Assembly: GCF_011045025.1 (NCBI RefSeq)
Contig: NZ_JAAKZX010000078.1
Span: 1 to 39,820, forward strand
Direction: 5' to 3'
DNA: 39,820 nt
Source of the DNA: Streptomyces ureilyticus
GTDB lineage: Bacteria > Actinomycetota > Actinomycetes > Streptomycetales > Streptomycetaceae
Part shown: piece by piece, positions 16,280 to 25,822 of the stretch
Numbering within the stretch: position 1 is the first letter of the stretch
How the letters are laid out: every line of letters starts with the position of its first letter
Position numbers and translations under genes: made by a program
Notes under the pieces: generated by a model
Told to the model about the DNA's origin: nothing
Databases searched by the model: none
Seen by the model: only the letters and a program-made list of their open reading frames with translations

Positions 16280-16432
16280 TCAGCGCTCCTGGCCGGCCGT
16301 CTCATACGTGATGAGGGGGGTGTTCGGCTGTTCCGGAGTCGCGTTCAGCAGCGCGACGATGCCGACGGCGGCGCCGACGGCGAGTACGGCGGCGGCGGTG
16401 ACCGTCAGCAGGGCGGCAAGAAGTCTGGGCAT
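16280..16432 (-). CDS. Small single-span membrane protein
   Basis: 50-residue protein beginning MPRLLAALLTVTAAAVLAVG: a short basic start, one hydrophobic helix over residues 4-30, and a polar tail with PEQPNTPLITYE. The frame is open further upstream, but that part is not protein-like and ATG 16432 is the natural start, with GAGAGGG about 12 bases before it. Similar small proteins occur in many Streptomyces (recollection). Function unknown; coupling to the PucR gene suggests a joint role, perhaps as a membrane sensor or partner. Confidence 0.7.
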   Translation of the reverse strand: MPRLLAALLTVTAAAVLAVGAAVGIVALLNATPEQPNTPLITYETAGQER

Positions 16433-16461
16433 CGAAAGTTCAGCCCTCTCAGTCGAAAAGT

Positions 16462-16491
16462 GGTCCCACCGGGTTGAATGGCGGTCCCACC
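16462..16491. promoter_or_regulatory. Direct repeats GGTCCCACC in divergent intergenic region
   Basis: Two exact copies at 16462-16470 and 16483-16491, 21 bases apart (two helical turns), upstream of the small-protein/PucR unit. Possible binding site for a dimer on one DNA face. Confidence 0.35.
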
Positions 16492-16582
16492 CCGGCCAAC
16501 CGCGGCAGAAATCTGTGCGGTTGCCTGCCCATTCATACGCCCCAGCCGACCCCTTCCGGCAAGGGACAGTCTCGACAATGCA

Positions 16583-16612
16583 TTGACACTTAGTCAAGGG
16601 TGCGCCTACGGT
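16583..16612 (+). promoter_or_regulatory. Promoter with overlapping TTGAC-N5-GTCAA operator
   Basis: -35 TTGACA (16583-16588), 18-base spacer, -10 TACGGT (16607-16612), with the start of the DUF3068 gene 87 bases downstream. The -35 is the left arm of the palindrome TTGACACTTAGTCAA (16583-16597), so a bound repressor would cover it. Confidence 0.7.
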
Positions 16613-16699
16613 TCCCGCCCCATACCGCTTGTGCACCCTCCCACCACTGTGTCCGCACATCTCTGTGCCTGGTCACCACAAGCCCTCTGGAGTGCCCGG

Positions 16700-17677
16700 A
16701 TGCGCCGCACTGCCTCACCGTTGTCGCTGGTCCTGCTGGGTTTGGGCGTGTTTTTGCTCGTCCTGGCCCCCCTGCTCGCCTGGTATGTCGAGCCGCGTGC
16801 TAAGCAGAACCCGATCGACATCGATTCCAAGACCATACTCACCGGCACGGGAAGCTATTTCGACACGGACGAGATCGAAACCGTTCACAACAAAAAGATC
16901 ACGATCACCCGGCAGGTCCGTGGCGATGTCGCCGACAGTGAGAAGAGCGGGCGGGCGATCTGGGACGTGTCCACGACCCTCGACACCGAGAAGTCGCTGC
17001 CGGCGGCCGACCCGCACGACGCGCTGCTCTGGACGACGGAGCGCTGGGTGACCAACCGGAAGACGAACGCCCCGGTCCACTGCTGCCAGGAGAAGCCGTA
17101 CATCGAGGGCGAGGCGTATCTGAAGTTCCCCTTCGACGTGCAGAAGCGCGATTACCGCTGGTGGGACAGCACCCTGGGCTCGACGATCACATTGAACTAC
17201 CAGGGCAAGAAGAAGATCCAGGGGTACGAGGGCATGCAGTTCACCGCGAAGGTGGCGCCCGCCAAGAACGGCACCCGGATGGTGCCGGGCACCCTCGTGG
17301 ACCAGCCCGAGCGCAGCCAGGTGCTCGCCGAGGAGTGGTACGCCAACCACGGCGTCGAGCTGGTCGTCGACGAGCCCACGGGCCGGATCCTCTACGCCGC
17401 GACCGGGATCCGTCAGACGCTGCGGGCGCCGGGTTCCGACGAGGATGCGGCGGTTCTGCTGGACAGCAAGCGCCTCGCCTTCACCACGGACACACAGAAG
17501 GAGCAAGTGAAACTCGCCAAGGCCGACAGTCGCCAACTGCGCCTGGTGGGACAGACGTTGCCCATCGGGGCGGCTGGAGCGGGCGGACTGCTCGCACTTG
17601 TGGGGGTCGTTTTGGTGGTACGCGGTCGTCCGCATCCCGAAACGTCCGAGTCGTCCCAGCAGCTGCTCACAATTTGA
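16700..17677 (+). CDS. DUF3068 (PorA-type) membrane-anchored protein
   Basis: 325-residue protein with an N-terminal membrane helix (SPLSLVLLGLGVFLLVLAPL, residues 6-25), a large extracytoplasmic domain with TTERWVTNRKTNAPVHCC, and a second helix near the C-terminus (LPIGAAGAGGLLALVGVVLV). This topology and the core sequence match the actinobacterial DUF3068 family, which includes proteins annotated PorA. Role unknown; such proteins sit next to envelope glycan genes. ATG 16700 has GGAG 7 bases upstream. It is followed after 225 bases by the glycosyltransferase operon on the same strand and may belong to it. Confidence 0.82.
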   Translation: MRRTASPLSLVLLGLGVFLLVLAPLLAWYVEPRAKQNPIDIDSKTILTGTGSYFDTDEIETVHNKKITITRQVRGDVADSEKSGRAIWDVSTTLDTEKSLPAADPHDALLWTTERWVTNRKTNAPVHCCQEKPYIEGEAYLKFPFDVQKRDYRWWDSTLGSTITLNYQGKKKIQGYEGMQFTAKVAPAKNGTRMVPGTLVDQPERSQVLAEEWYANHGVELVVDEPTGRILYAATGIRQTLRAPGSDEDAAVLLDSKRLAFTTDTQKEQVKLAKADSRQLRLVGQTLPIGAAGAGGLLALVGVVLVVRGRPHPETSESSQQLLTI

Positions 17678-17902
17678 TGAGACGTCAGCGGAATAAAGCC
17701 CCGAATTTGTCACCTGGGTGAGTAGCCGCATCGAACCGCTGGGCGAAAACTATCCACCCCCACCCAAGCACAGCCTGCCCACACCATCGCCACAGTCGGT
17801 CCCACAACCACCACACATCCGCCCCGCGTGACCTTGTCGGAAACCCCGCACCCGCCGAATCCCCCACGCTGGTTCCGCACCCCGAGACGAGTTGGAGCAC
17901 CC

Positions 17903-19054
17903 ATGCCCCAGCACGTGCCTTCCTCGCTGCGCGCTGCTTTCCCCCGCACCGCGCAACGAACGCCGGCGCGCTCCCCACAGCCGCGCCGGATCGTCTTCCT
18001 CGCCCGCCGTGATTTCGGCAACGCGGCGGCGGGCGGCTCCGAACTCCTCGTCGACAAGCTCGCCGAGGGCCTGACCCAGCTCGGCCACCAGGTCACCCTG
18101 CTGTGCGGGGGGCCGGCCGCGTACCGCGACTACCGAGTCGTATCGGCCGGGGGCGACCTCGGCCACTATCTGAAGGTCCGTTCGGCGTTCCAGCGCCAGG
18201 TCGGCGACTGCGATCTGCTGGTCGAGGTCTGCAACGGGATGCCGTACCTGGCACCGTTGTGGCATCGCGGACCGACCCTGTGCCTGGTCAACCATGTGCA
18301 CACCGATCTGTGGAAGATGCGGTTCGGCGGTCCGCTTGCGCCCGCCGCCCGCCTCGGCCGAAGACTTGAGCACTGGGCGCTCGCGGGCGCCCAGCGCAAG
18401 AACCTGCTGGTCGCAGTCTCCCCGTCGACGGCACACGCGCTGCGCGACATCGGCGTCGAGCGTGAGCGCATACGAGTCGTCCACAACGGCGTCGAGGAGC
18501 CCGGCCCGCGGGCCGAGCGCTCACCGGAGCCGCTGTTCCTCGCGATGGGACGGCTCGTCGAGTACAAGCGCATCGATCTGCTGCTGCGGCTGTGGGAGCG
18601 GGTCCGCCCGGTCACCGGCGGCCGTCTGGTGATCGTCGGCGACGGGCCCGAACGGCAGCGCCTGGAGCAACTCGCGGGCCCCGGCGTGGAGTTCAAGGGC
18701 CATGTCTCCGAAGCCGAGAAGCACCGGCTGCTCTGCGCCTCCTGGATGCTGCTGCACCCCTCCGCCGTCGAGGGCTGGGGTCTGGTGGTGACCGAGGCCG
18801 CCGCCCGGGAGACTCCGGCCATCTCCTTCGACGTACCCGGTCTGCGGGACTCCATCGTGGACGGCGAGACCGGTCTGCTGGCCCGCGGCGAGTCGTCGTT
18901 CGCGGCGGCCTGGTGCACCCTCGCCCTGTCCGCCGAACGCCGCACCCTGATGGGCAAGGCAGCCCGTGAACGTGCCGCCCAGTACCGCTGGCACCAGACC
19001 GTGCGGCAGTTCCGCGCGGTGGCGGCGGAGGCGGTGAGGAGCTACCAGCCATGA
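17903..19054 (+). CDS. GT4-family glycosyltransferase
   Basis: 383-residue GT-B glycosyltransferase. The N-terminal Rossmann domain starts RRIVFLARRDFGNAAAGGSE (residues 28-47, acceptor-side Gly-rich loop). The C-terminal half has VVHNGVEEPG, the donor-binding FLAMGRLVEYKRID and the E-x7-E motif in VEGWGLVVTEAAA. It transfers a sugar from a nucleotide donor at the cytoplasmic face of the membrane. ATG 17903 has GGAG upstream. It heads a run of genes joined by 4-base overlaps, so it probably makes the first sugar additions in the glycan built by this operon. Confidence 0.9.
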   Translation: MPQHVPSSLRAAFPRTAQRTPARSPQPRRIVFLARRDFGNAAAGGSELLVDKLAEGLTQLGHQVTLLCGGPAAYRDYRVVSAGGDLGHYLKVRSAFQRQVGDCDLLVEVCNGMPYLAPLWHRGPTLCLVNHVHTDLWKMRFGGPLAPAARLGRRLEHWALAGAQRKNLLVAVSPSTAHALRDIGVERERIRVVHNGVEEPGPRAERSPEPLFLAMGRLVEYKRIDLLLRLWERVRPVTGGRLVIVGDGPERQRLEQLAGPGVEFKGHVSEAEKHRLLCASWMLLHPSAVEGWGLVVTEAAARETPAISFDVPGLRDSIVDGETGLLARGESSFAAAWCTLALSAERRTLMGKAARERAAQYRWHQTVRQFRAVAAEAVRSYQP

Positions 19055-19845
19055 GCACTTCCACGGGTTCCGGCAGAGGCACGGGCAAAGACAGACGTAC
19101 GGGCAGGGGTACGGGGACGGGTCTGAAGGACCCCTCACTGCGCCGTTCCGTCGCCCTCTTCCGCGCCTTCCTCCATGAACAAGAAGACCCGGAGGCCTGC
19201 TACTCGCTGCTCGCCCGTGACGCCGTCGACCAGGTCGAGGCGTACGACGGTCCGGTCAATGGCCGGACCGTCGTGGACGTGGGTGGCGGGGGCGGCTATT
19301 TCACCGAGGAGTTCCGGCGGCGCGGCGCGCACGCCTACCTCTTCGAGCCGGACGTACAAGAACTCGGCGAGAAGCCGCCCGAGGGCGCCGTCGTGGCCGA
19401 CGGCTATCTGCTGCCACTCGCGGACGGCGTCGCCGACGTCTGCTTCTCCTCCAACGTCCTCGAGCATGTGGCCGACCCGCAGACCTTCATCAGTGAGATG
19501 GTCCGCGTCACCAAGCCCGGCGGACTCATCTACGTGTCGTTCACCAACTGGCTGTCCCCCTGGGGCGGCCACGAGTGGGCGCCCTGGCACTACTTCGGTG
19601 CCGAGCGGGCCCGCGCCCGCTACCAGCGGCGTACCGGCAAGGACGCCAAACACACCCTCGGCGAGAACCTCTTCGCCGTGCATATCGGAACCACCCTCAG
19701 GCAGGTGCGCGAGAGAGACGACGTCACGGTCGTCTCGGCGCGCTCCCGCTACTGGCCGTTCCTCGCGGAAACCGTCGCGAAGGCGCCGGGGCTGCGCGAG
19801 TTCGCCACCTGGAATCTCCTCCTCATCCTCCGGCGGTATCAATGA
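19051..19845 (+). CDS. Class I SAM-dependent methyltransferase (envelope operon, first)
   Basis: 264-residue methyltransferase of the Methyltransf_11 type. After a Gly/Thr/Arg-rich, probably disordered N-terminus (residues 1-25), motif I is VVDVGGGGGYF and the active-site region has FSSNVLEHVADPQ. It starts inside the stop of the glycosyltransferase gene (ATGA). Neighbours suggest that the substrate is a sugar or glycolipid. The disordered leader is unusual but contains no signal. Confidence 0.88.
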   Translation: MSTSTGSGRGTGKDRRTGRGTGTGLKDPSLRRSVALFRAFLHEQEDPEACYSLLARDAVDQVEAYDGPVNGRTVVDVGGGGGYFTEEFRRRGAHAYLFEPDVQELGEKPPEGAVVADGYLLPLADGVADVCFSSNVLEHVADPQTFISEMVRVTKPGGLIYVSFTNWLSPWGGHEWAPWHYFGAERARARYQRRTGKDAKHTLGENLFAVHIGTTLRQVRERDDVTVVSARSRYWPFLAETVAKAPGLREFATWNLLLILRRYQ

Positions 19846-22800
19846 CCAGTACGGTCCAGTCGGCTCCTCCCCCGGCGCCGACACGTCCCCTCCCTCCTGT
19901 GCCCGACCCCCCTGAGGGGCCGCGGTCACGAAGGTGGCTGCTGGGGTTCTGGGCCGTGGTGTTCGTGTTGTTCCTGGCCGTGGACCCGGGGCGGCAGACC
20001 TTCGAGACCAAGCTCGGAGTGTCGGTCGACCCCTGGCAGTTCATGGCCGATCTCGGTCAGCTCTGGCACGATCGCGGCGGCTTCGGCGGAATCGCGGACC
20101 AGTACATCGGTTACGCCTTCCCGATGCTGCCGTACTACGCGCTGACCGACGCGCTGGGCATACCGGTGTGGCTGGCCGAGCGCCTGTGGCTGTCGCTCGT
20201 CGTGAGCGTCGCCTTCTGGGGTGCGCTGCGGCTGGCCGAACGGCTCGGCATCGGCAGCCGCCCCTCCCGCCTCCTTGGCGCGGTGGTGTACGCGCTGTGG
20301 CCGGTGTTCACGATCGTCGTCGGCTCGACCTCGGCGGCGGCGCTGCCGGGCGCGATGCTGCCGTGGGTGCTGCTGCCGCTGACGAACGAGCGCTACAGCG
20401 CCCGGATCGCCGCCCTGCGCTCGGCGCTGCTCATCCCCTTCATGGGCGGCGTCAACGCGGCGACAACTCTGGCCGCCCTCCTGCCCGTTGGCCTGTATCT
20501 CCTGTCCCGCCCGCGTGGCCCGCGGCAGCGCAAGCTGATCGTCTGGTGGGTGCCGGGGGTGATCCTGGCGACGGCCTGGTGGGTCGTTCCGCTGCTGCTG
20601 CTCGGCTTCTACGGCGAGAACTTCCTTCCGTACATCGAGAGTTCGCAGACCACGACGGCCACCATGTCGGCCACGGAGATGCTGCGCGGCGCCGGTAACT
20701 GGGTCGCCTATCTGAACTTCGGCGAGGCCTGGCTGCCCGCCGGCTGGACGGTCGCCTCCTCGGTCGTCGTCATCGTCTGCTCGGCCCTCGCGGCCGGTCT
20801 CGGTCTAGCCGGGCTCGCCCGCCGCGATCTGCCCGAGCGGCGCTGGCTGGTCCTGGTCGTGCTGTCGGTCGCACTCATCACCCTTGCCGGGTACGCCGGT
20901 TCGTTCGGCGCGCCCTTCCACGAGACCTTCCAGGGCTGGCTGGACGGCAGCCTCGCTCCGTTCCGCAACATCTACAAGTTCCAGGTGGGCCTCGCCCTCG
21001 CGCTGGCCTTCGGGCTGATGCACCTGGTCGGCGTGGCCTCCGAGACGCGGGGCGCCCGTCCCGTACGCGGCCGGCGGTTCGTCACGCTGATCGCGGCGGT
21101 TCTCGTCCTGCCCGGTCTCGCGCTGCCCTACCTCAACGGGTCGATCCTGCAGCCGGGTTCGTTCCAGGAGCTCCCCAAGTACTGGCAGGCCACGGCCGAC
21201 TGGCTGGAGAAGCACTCCCCCGACTCCCGCGCCCTCGTCGTCCCCGCCACCGCGCACGGCATCTACACCTGGGGCTCCCCCATCGACCAGCCCCTCGACG
21301 TGCTCGCCGAATCCCGCTGGGCCCAGCGGGACTATGTGCCGTTCGGCACCGCGGGCAACCGGCGCGCCATGGACGCGGTCGAGCAGGCGTTGCTGACGGG
21401 CGGCGAAGTCCCGGGCCTGGCCGACTACTTGAGCCGCTCCGGGCTCCACTACGTCGTCGTACGCAACGATCTCGACCCGGACCAGATGGGCTACGTACCG
21501 AGCACGACCGTCAAGCGCACCCTGGAGGAGTCGGGCTACCGCAGGGTGACCGGCCTCGGCCCGCTGATGACGGGCGGGACGATCCCGGAGGACACCCCGG
21601 TGCAGGTCGAGGGCCTGTATCCGCGGCACCGCGCCGTCGAGATCTACGAGCCGGCCGATGAGAACGTGCCGCGGCCCGGGCAGGCCGGACTGAAGGCGGT
21701 CGCCGACACGGCCGTCGTCTCCGGCGGCCCCGAGGCGCTGCTGCCGGTGTCCGCCGACCCCGCGATGCGGGGCCGGGCCGCGGTGCTGACCGGTGACAAC
21801 CATCCCGGGCTCGGCACTCCCCCGCTCCAGGTGACGGGCGACGGGATGCGTCGCGCCGACACGAGGTTCGGTCTGGTCAACGCCAACACCTCGTACACGT
21901 ACACCCGCGACGAACGCAATCACTCCGGCAGCTTCCAGGACGCCGGCGAGAAGCCGCACCAGATCCTGCCGACGGAGGGCATCGAGCACCAGACGGTGGC
22001 CGAACTGCGCGGCGCCAAATCGGTGACCGCGTCGTCGAGCGGCAACTGGCTGTTCTATCTGCCGCAGTACGACCCGGTGAACGCCTTCGACGGCAACCCG
22101 AACACGGCGTGGGCCGAGGGCGCGTCCGGCTCGGCGGACGGGGAGTGGCTGCGGATCGGCTTCACGGAGAAGACCGACATCCCCTCCTCGATCCGGGTCA
22201 CACCGCTGCCGCAGAACAGCGTGCGCTCCGCGCCGACGCGGGTGCGGGTGGAGACGGAACGCGGCTCGAAGACGAGCTACCTCCAGGCCAACGGCATGCG
22301 GCAGCGGATCAAGGCACCTGAGGGCGAGACGGACTGGCTGCGGATCACGATCGTCGACTCGGCGGCCCGGCATGCCGGTCTCACCGGTGCCGGGTTCTCC
22401 GAGATCAGCATCCCCGACGTCCAGGTGACCCGCATGCTGCGGCTCCCGAAGGACGCGGAGCGCTCCGAGGCCGCCGCCGAGGTCGTCTCGCTGCACCGGG
22501 CGTACGACCCGGGCGGCTTCTCCCCGACGGGCACGGAAGCGGGCCTGCACCGCCGCTGGAACTCCGAGGCGTCGGGCTCGTACGAGGTGAAGGCGAGCGC
22601 GGTCCCGGTCCCGGGTGCCGAACTCGACGAGCTGCTCTACCGGGTGGCCCCCGAGCAGCAGAATCAAATCGTCGCGACCGCCGACTCCACGGCCGGCCTC
22701 GGTGTCGGTCTGTCGCCGCGCAATCTCACCGACGGCGATCTGACCACCGCCTGGATCGCCGGGGACAACCCCACGATCCATCTGCGCTGGCCGGACAAGA

Positions 22801-24452
22801 AGGCCATCGATGAGATCGTGCTGCCGGGCGCGGGCGGACTGTCCACCCGGCCCACCAAGGTGGACATCAGCTCGCCGGACGGTGCGGCGATCGCCGGTGT
22901 CGACGAGAACGGCAACGTCCGCTTCCCCGAGATCACCACCAACGAGCTGAGCATCACGATCACCGAGACCGCTCGGATGAAGGTCCACAACCCGGTCGTC
23001 GACGACGATCTGCAACTGCCGGTCGGCCTCACCGAGGCGTACGTCCCGGCGCTCGACGAGTACCGCACCGAGCAGCCCGACGAGGACCGCACCTTCGACC
23101 TGCCGTGCGGCCAGGGCCCGGACCTCGCCGTGGACGACGAGCTGTACCAGACGAGCGCGAAGGGGACCGTCCAGGACCTCATGGAGCGCCGGCCCGTCGA
23201 GGTGACGCTCTGCCAGGAGGGCCGCGCGGACACCTCGCTCTCCCTCGACTCGGGCGCGCACCGCGTCGAGGCGGGCGACGCCGGTCCCCTGGCGGCCACG
23301 AACGTCACGCTGACCCGCGGCACGGTCACGGCACCCGCCGCGGCCGAGCGTGAGCTGGAGATACGGGACTGGCTGGGCGACCGCCGCGAGGTGAGCGCCG
23401 GCTCGGGCGCGGCCTCGTACCTGACGACGTACGAGAACTTCAACGACGGCTGGAAGGCCACGCTGAACGGCGACGAGCTGGACCCGGTCCGGCTCGACGG
23501 CTGGCAGCAGGGCTGGCGGATCCCGGCGGGCGAGGGCGGCACCATCAAGCTCTCGTACGAGCCCTCCACGACGTACGAGGCCGGGCTGATCGGCGGCGGC
23601 GTCGGGGTACTCGCGCTCGCGGGTCTCGTCCTGTTCCGCCGCCGCTCGCCCAACACCGACGAGCCCTCGCCGCTGCCGCCCGCCCCCGGGATGATCCTGG
23701 GCACCGTGGCGCTCACACTGGTGGCTGCCGTGATCGCCGGGTTCTTCGCCCTGCTGGTGCCGGTGCTCGCGCTCATCGCGTGGAAGCGGCACACGCTGCT
23801 GGTGCCGATCGCGTTCCTCGCGCTCGCGGGCGCCGGGATCGCCGCCGCCACGGGTGCGGGGACACCGGCCTCGGCGGACGAGGGGTCCTTCGGGCAGGCG
23901 GCCCAACTCCTTGCGCTGATCGGGCTGTTCGCGGGTCTGGTGTCGGTGCGGGGCGACGAGCTGGCGCCTCAGGCGACGCAAGGGGCTGTGCCTCCGGGGT
24001 CGCAGCAGGGAGGTCCCGGTGGCTTCGGTGTTCTGCCGCCCGTGCCGCCGCCCGCGCCCGCGCCTGCGCTCGGCCCGGAGGCGCCGACGGCAGCGCTGCC
24101 GCATCGGCAGCGCGGGGAGACGTACGGGCCGGACTCAACCAGGACAGCGTCCGAGTCGGGGGCGCCGGAAGCCGGGTCTCCGTCGGGAGCAGGTGCTGAG
24201 CCGGGTCCGGGTGCGTCAGGAGTGCTGCCGCCGTCCCGGACGCCGGAGGAGGAGTCGCCCGAGACGCCGCCGAAGTACGAGGCCGGGCCCACCGTCTCCG
24301 CAAGGGGCCCGGAGTCAGACCGGCGGATCCCCGATCCGCCGACCGTCCGCTTCCCGCTCCGTAAGCCGAAGTTCAAGGCGACGCGTTCCGAAGAGACGGA
24401 AGCGGCGGAACCGCGGGACAAGGAAGAGACGGGAGAAGGCGAAACCACATGA
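19842..24452 (+). CDS. aftD-like: AftD-like alpha-(1->3)-arabinofuranosyltransferase (DUF3367)
   Basis: 1536-residue GT-C membrane glycosyltransferase. Residues 30-510 hold about 11 membrane helices and the family block VDPWQFMADLGQLW with YAFPMLPYYAL. The large extracytoplasmic part has two F5/8 type C-like (discoidin, carbohydrate-binding) modules near residues 726-800 and 943-1020, recognisable by NAFDGNPNTAWAEG and NLTDGDLTTAWIAG. Further helices follow between about residues 1245 and 1370, then a Pro/Ala/Glu-rich cytoplasmic tail. In mycobacteria AftD uses decaprenyl-phosphoryl-arabinose to branch arabinan; Streptomyces lacks mycobacterial arabinogalactan, so the acceptor here is unknown. 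ATGA overlaps bind it to both neighbours. Confidence 0.9.
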   Translation: MTSTVQSAPPPAPTRPLPPVPDPPEGPRSRRWLLGFWAVVFVLFLAVDPGRQTFETKLGVSVDPWQFMADLGQLWHDRGGFGGIADQYIGYAFPMLPYYALTDALGIPVWLAERLWLSLVVSVAFWGALRLAERLGIGSRPSRLLGAVVYALWPVFTIVVGSTSAAALPGAMLPWVLLPLTNERYSARIAALRSALLIPFMGGVNAATTLAALLPVGLYLLSRPRGPRQRKLIVWWVPGVILATAWWVVPLLLLGFYGENFLPYIESSQTTTATMSATEMLRGAGNWVAYLNFGEAWLPAGWTVASSVVVIVCSALAAGLGLAGLARRDLPERRWLVLVVLSVALITLAGYAGSFGAPFHETFQGWLDGSLAPFRNIYKFQVGLALALAFGLMHLVGVASETRGARPVRGRRFVTLIAAVLVLPGLALPYLNGSILQPGSFQELPKYWQATADWLEKHSPDSRALVVPATAHGIYTWGSPIDQPLDVLAESRWAQRDYVPFGTAGNRRAMDAVEQALLTGGEVPGLADYLSRSGLHYVVVRNDLDPDQMGYVPSTTVKRTLEESGYRRVTGLGPLMTGGTIPEDTPVQVEGLYPRHRAVEIYEPADENVPRPGQAGLKAVADTAVVSGGPEALLPVSADPAMRGRAAVLTGDNHPGLGTPPLQVTGDGMRRADTRFGLVNANTSYTYTRDERNHSGSFQDAGEKPHQILPTEGIEHQTVAELRGAKSVTASSSGNWLFYLPQYDPVNAFDGNPNTAWAEGASGSADGEWLRIGFTEKTDIPSSIRVTPLPQNSVRSAPTRVRVETERGSKTSYLQANGMRQRIKAPEGETDWLRITIVDSAARHAGLTGAGFSEISIPDVQVTRMLRLPKDAERSEAAAEVVSLHRAYDPGGFSPTGTEAGLHRRWNSEASGSYEVKASAVPVPGAELDELLYRVAPEQQNQIVATADSTAGLGVGLSPRNLTDGDLTTAWIAGDNPTIHLRWPDKKAIDEIVLPGAGGLSTRPTKVDISSPDGAAIAGVDENGNVRFPEITTNELSITITETARMKVHNPVVDDDLQLPVGLTEAYVPALDEYRTEQPDEDRTFDLPCGQGPDLAVDDELYQTSAKGTVQDLMERRPVEVTLCQEGRADTSLSLDSGAHRVEAGDAGPLAATNVTLTRGTVTAPAAAERELEIRDWLGDRREVSAGSGAASYLTTYENFNDGWKATLNGDELDPVRLDGWQQGWRIPAGEGGTIKLSYEPSTTYEAGLIGGGVGVLALAGLVLFRRRSPNTDEPSPLPPAPGMILGTVALTLVAAVIAGFFALLVPVLALIAWKRHTLLVPIAFLALAGAGIAAATGAGTPASADEGSFGQAAQLLALIGLFAGLVSVRGDELAPQATQGAVPPGSQQGGPGGFGVLPPVPPPAPAPALGPEAPTAALPHRQRGETYGPDSTRTASESGAPEAGSPSGAGAEPGPGASGVLPPSRTPEEESPETPPKYEAGPTVSARGPESDRRIPDPPTVRFPLRKPKFKATRSEETEAAEPRDKEETGEGETT

Positions 24453-25822
24453 CCGCCCTGGACCACCCGGCGCGCGACGGCACGGACGGACCCGTACAGC
24501 CGCCCGCCCGGATCCCGTTCCCCGTCGTGGACGAGGTCGCCCGGCACTGCCTCCAGGAGGAAGAGCCGGAAACCGTCCACATCGAGGTCCACCTGCCGGG
24601 TCATCTCGACCCGGCCCGCCTGAAGGCGGCTTTCACCGAGGCCCTGCACCGCCACCCCCGCATCCTGATGCGGGAGGCGGCGGGGCCCTGGTACCGCCGC
24701 CGCTACGAGTGGGAACTCACGCGCGACCCGGACGTGGCCGAGGTGGTGACGTTCCCGGCCCCGGACCGCGACGCCCTGAAGCACGCCCGGGACAGGGCGC
24801 TCGCCTCTGCCCCGCCCCTGTCGGCGTCCCCGCCGATCAGGCTGGAGGTGGTCCGGGATCCGGAGGACGACGGCACCGTTCTCTTCCTCACCATCAACCA
24901 CACCGCCCTGGACGGCCCGGCCTGCCTGAGGGTCCTGGCCACCGCGGCCGAGGTCTACGGCGGGCGCGACAACGCGCCCGCCGCGCCCCCCAACCGCACA
25001 ACGGGCAACGCCCCCACGGAAGTCGACGCCCCTTCCAGCTGGACACCGCCCGCCCGGGTCGCCCACGGCACGCCCGAGCCCTCCCCCGGCAACGGCATGC
25101 TCGTGTCCGAGCTGAACGTGCCGCACCGGCCCAAGGGCTCCCCCTACACCGTGAACGACCAGCTCATGGTGGCCACCGCGATGATGCTCGCCCACTGGAA
25201 CCGGGAGCACGGCGCCCGCCCCCGGCCGATGCGCATCACGATGCCGGTGGACGACCGGCCGCGCGGCACGGACATGCCCATCGGCAACGGCACCCGGCTC
25301 GTCGAAGTCCCCTTCACACCGGAGGAGCTGGACGACTCCGACCTGCCAGGACTGCTGCGTCGTACGGCGGACCGCACCCGCGCCCTCAAGGCCCAGCCCC
25401 GGCCCCAACTCGGCCACGGAGCCGCCCTGTTGACCGCCCCCTGGGCCCCCGTACCCTGGCGGGCCGCCCTCACCAGAGGCCTGCGCAAAGCAGCCGCGCC
25501 CTGGACGTCGACGACCCTGCTGAGCAACATCGGCCGCGTCCCGTACCCCCTCGACTTCGGCGAGGGAGCGGGCCGTGCGCACGCCGTGTGGTTCTCCGCC
25601 CCCGCCCGCATGCCCCGCGGCCTGACCGTCACCACGGCCGCCACGGCGGGCAAGCTGCACCTGGCGCTGCGCTGGTCCCGCACCCTCCTCAGCCATGGTG
25701 ACGGCTGCCACCTCCGCGACCTGTTCGAGCACTATCTGCACGCGACGGAACACGCGGGAGAGTCCAAAGAGGAGCCCAAGAGGGAGAAACCCACGAACTC
25801 CGTGAGGGGGAACGGCGCATGA
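24449..25822 (+). CDS. Condensation-domain/acyltransferase-like protein
   Basis: 457-residue chloramphenicol-acetyltransferase-like fold, as in NRPS condensation domains and PapA/WES acyltransferases. The motif HHxxxDG appears as NHTALDG with the essential His at 151 and Asp at 155; the first His is Asn. A second family signal is MPVDDRPRGTDMPIGNGTRL. It stands alone without adenylation or carrier domains, so it is more likely to acylate a sugar or lipid than to make a peptide. ATGA overlap with the arabinosyltransferase gene supports an acyl decoration of the same glycan (inference). Confidence 0.8.
   Translation: MTALDHPARDGTDGPVQPPARIPFPVVDEVARHCLQEEEPETVHIEVHLPGHLDPARLKAAFTEALHRHPRILMREAAGPWYRRRYEWELTRDPDVAEVVTFPAPDRDALKHARDRALASAPPLSASPPIRLEVVRDPEDDGTVLFLTINHTALDGPACLRVLATAAEVYGGRDNAPAAPPNRTTGNAPTEVDAPSSWTPPARVAHGTPEPSPGNGMLVSELNVPHRPKGSPYTVNDQLMVATAMMLAHWNREHGARPRPMRITMPVDDRPRGTDMPIGNGTRLVEVPFTPEELDDSDLPGLLRRTADRTRALKAQPRPQLGHGAALLTAPWAPVPWRAALTRGLRKAAAPWTSTTLLSNIGRVPYPLDFGEGAGRAHAVWFSAPARMPRGLTVTTAATAGKLHLALRWSRTLLSHGDGCHLRDLFEHYLHATEHAGESKEEPKREKPTNSVRGNGA

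Noticed and set aside
20805..24104. Very long (1099-codon) open frame antisense to the AftD-like gene
   Set aside because: Shadow of GC-rich coding sequence; no recognisable motif, while the plus strand has a clear domain structure.
24449..25822. Condensation-like gene as sign of an NRPS gene cluster
   Set aside because: No adenylation, carrier or thioesterase domains nearby; neighbours are glycan genes and the first His of HHxxxDG is replaced.
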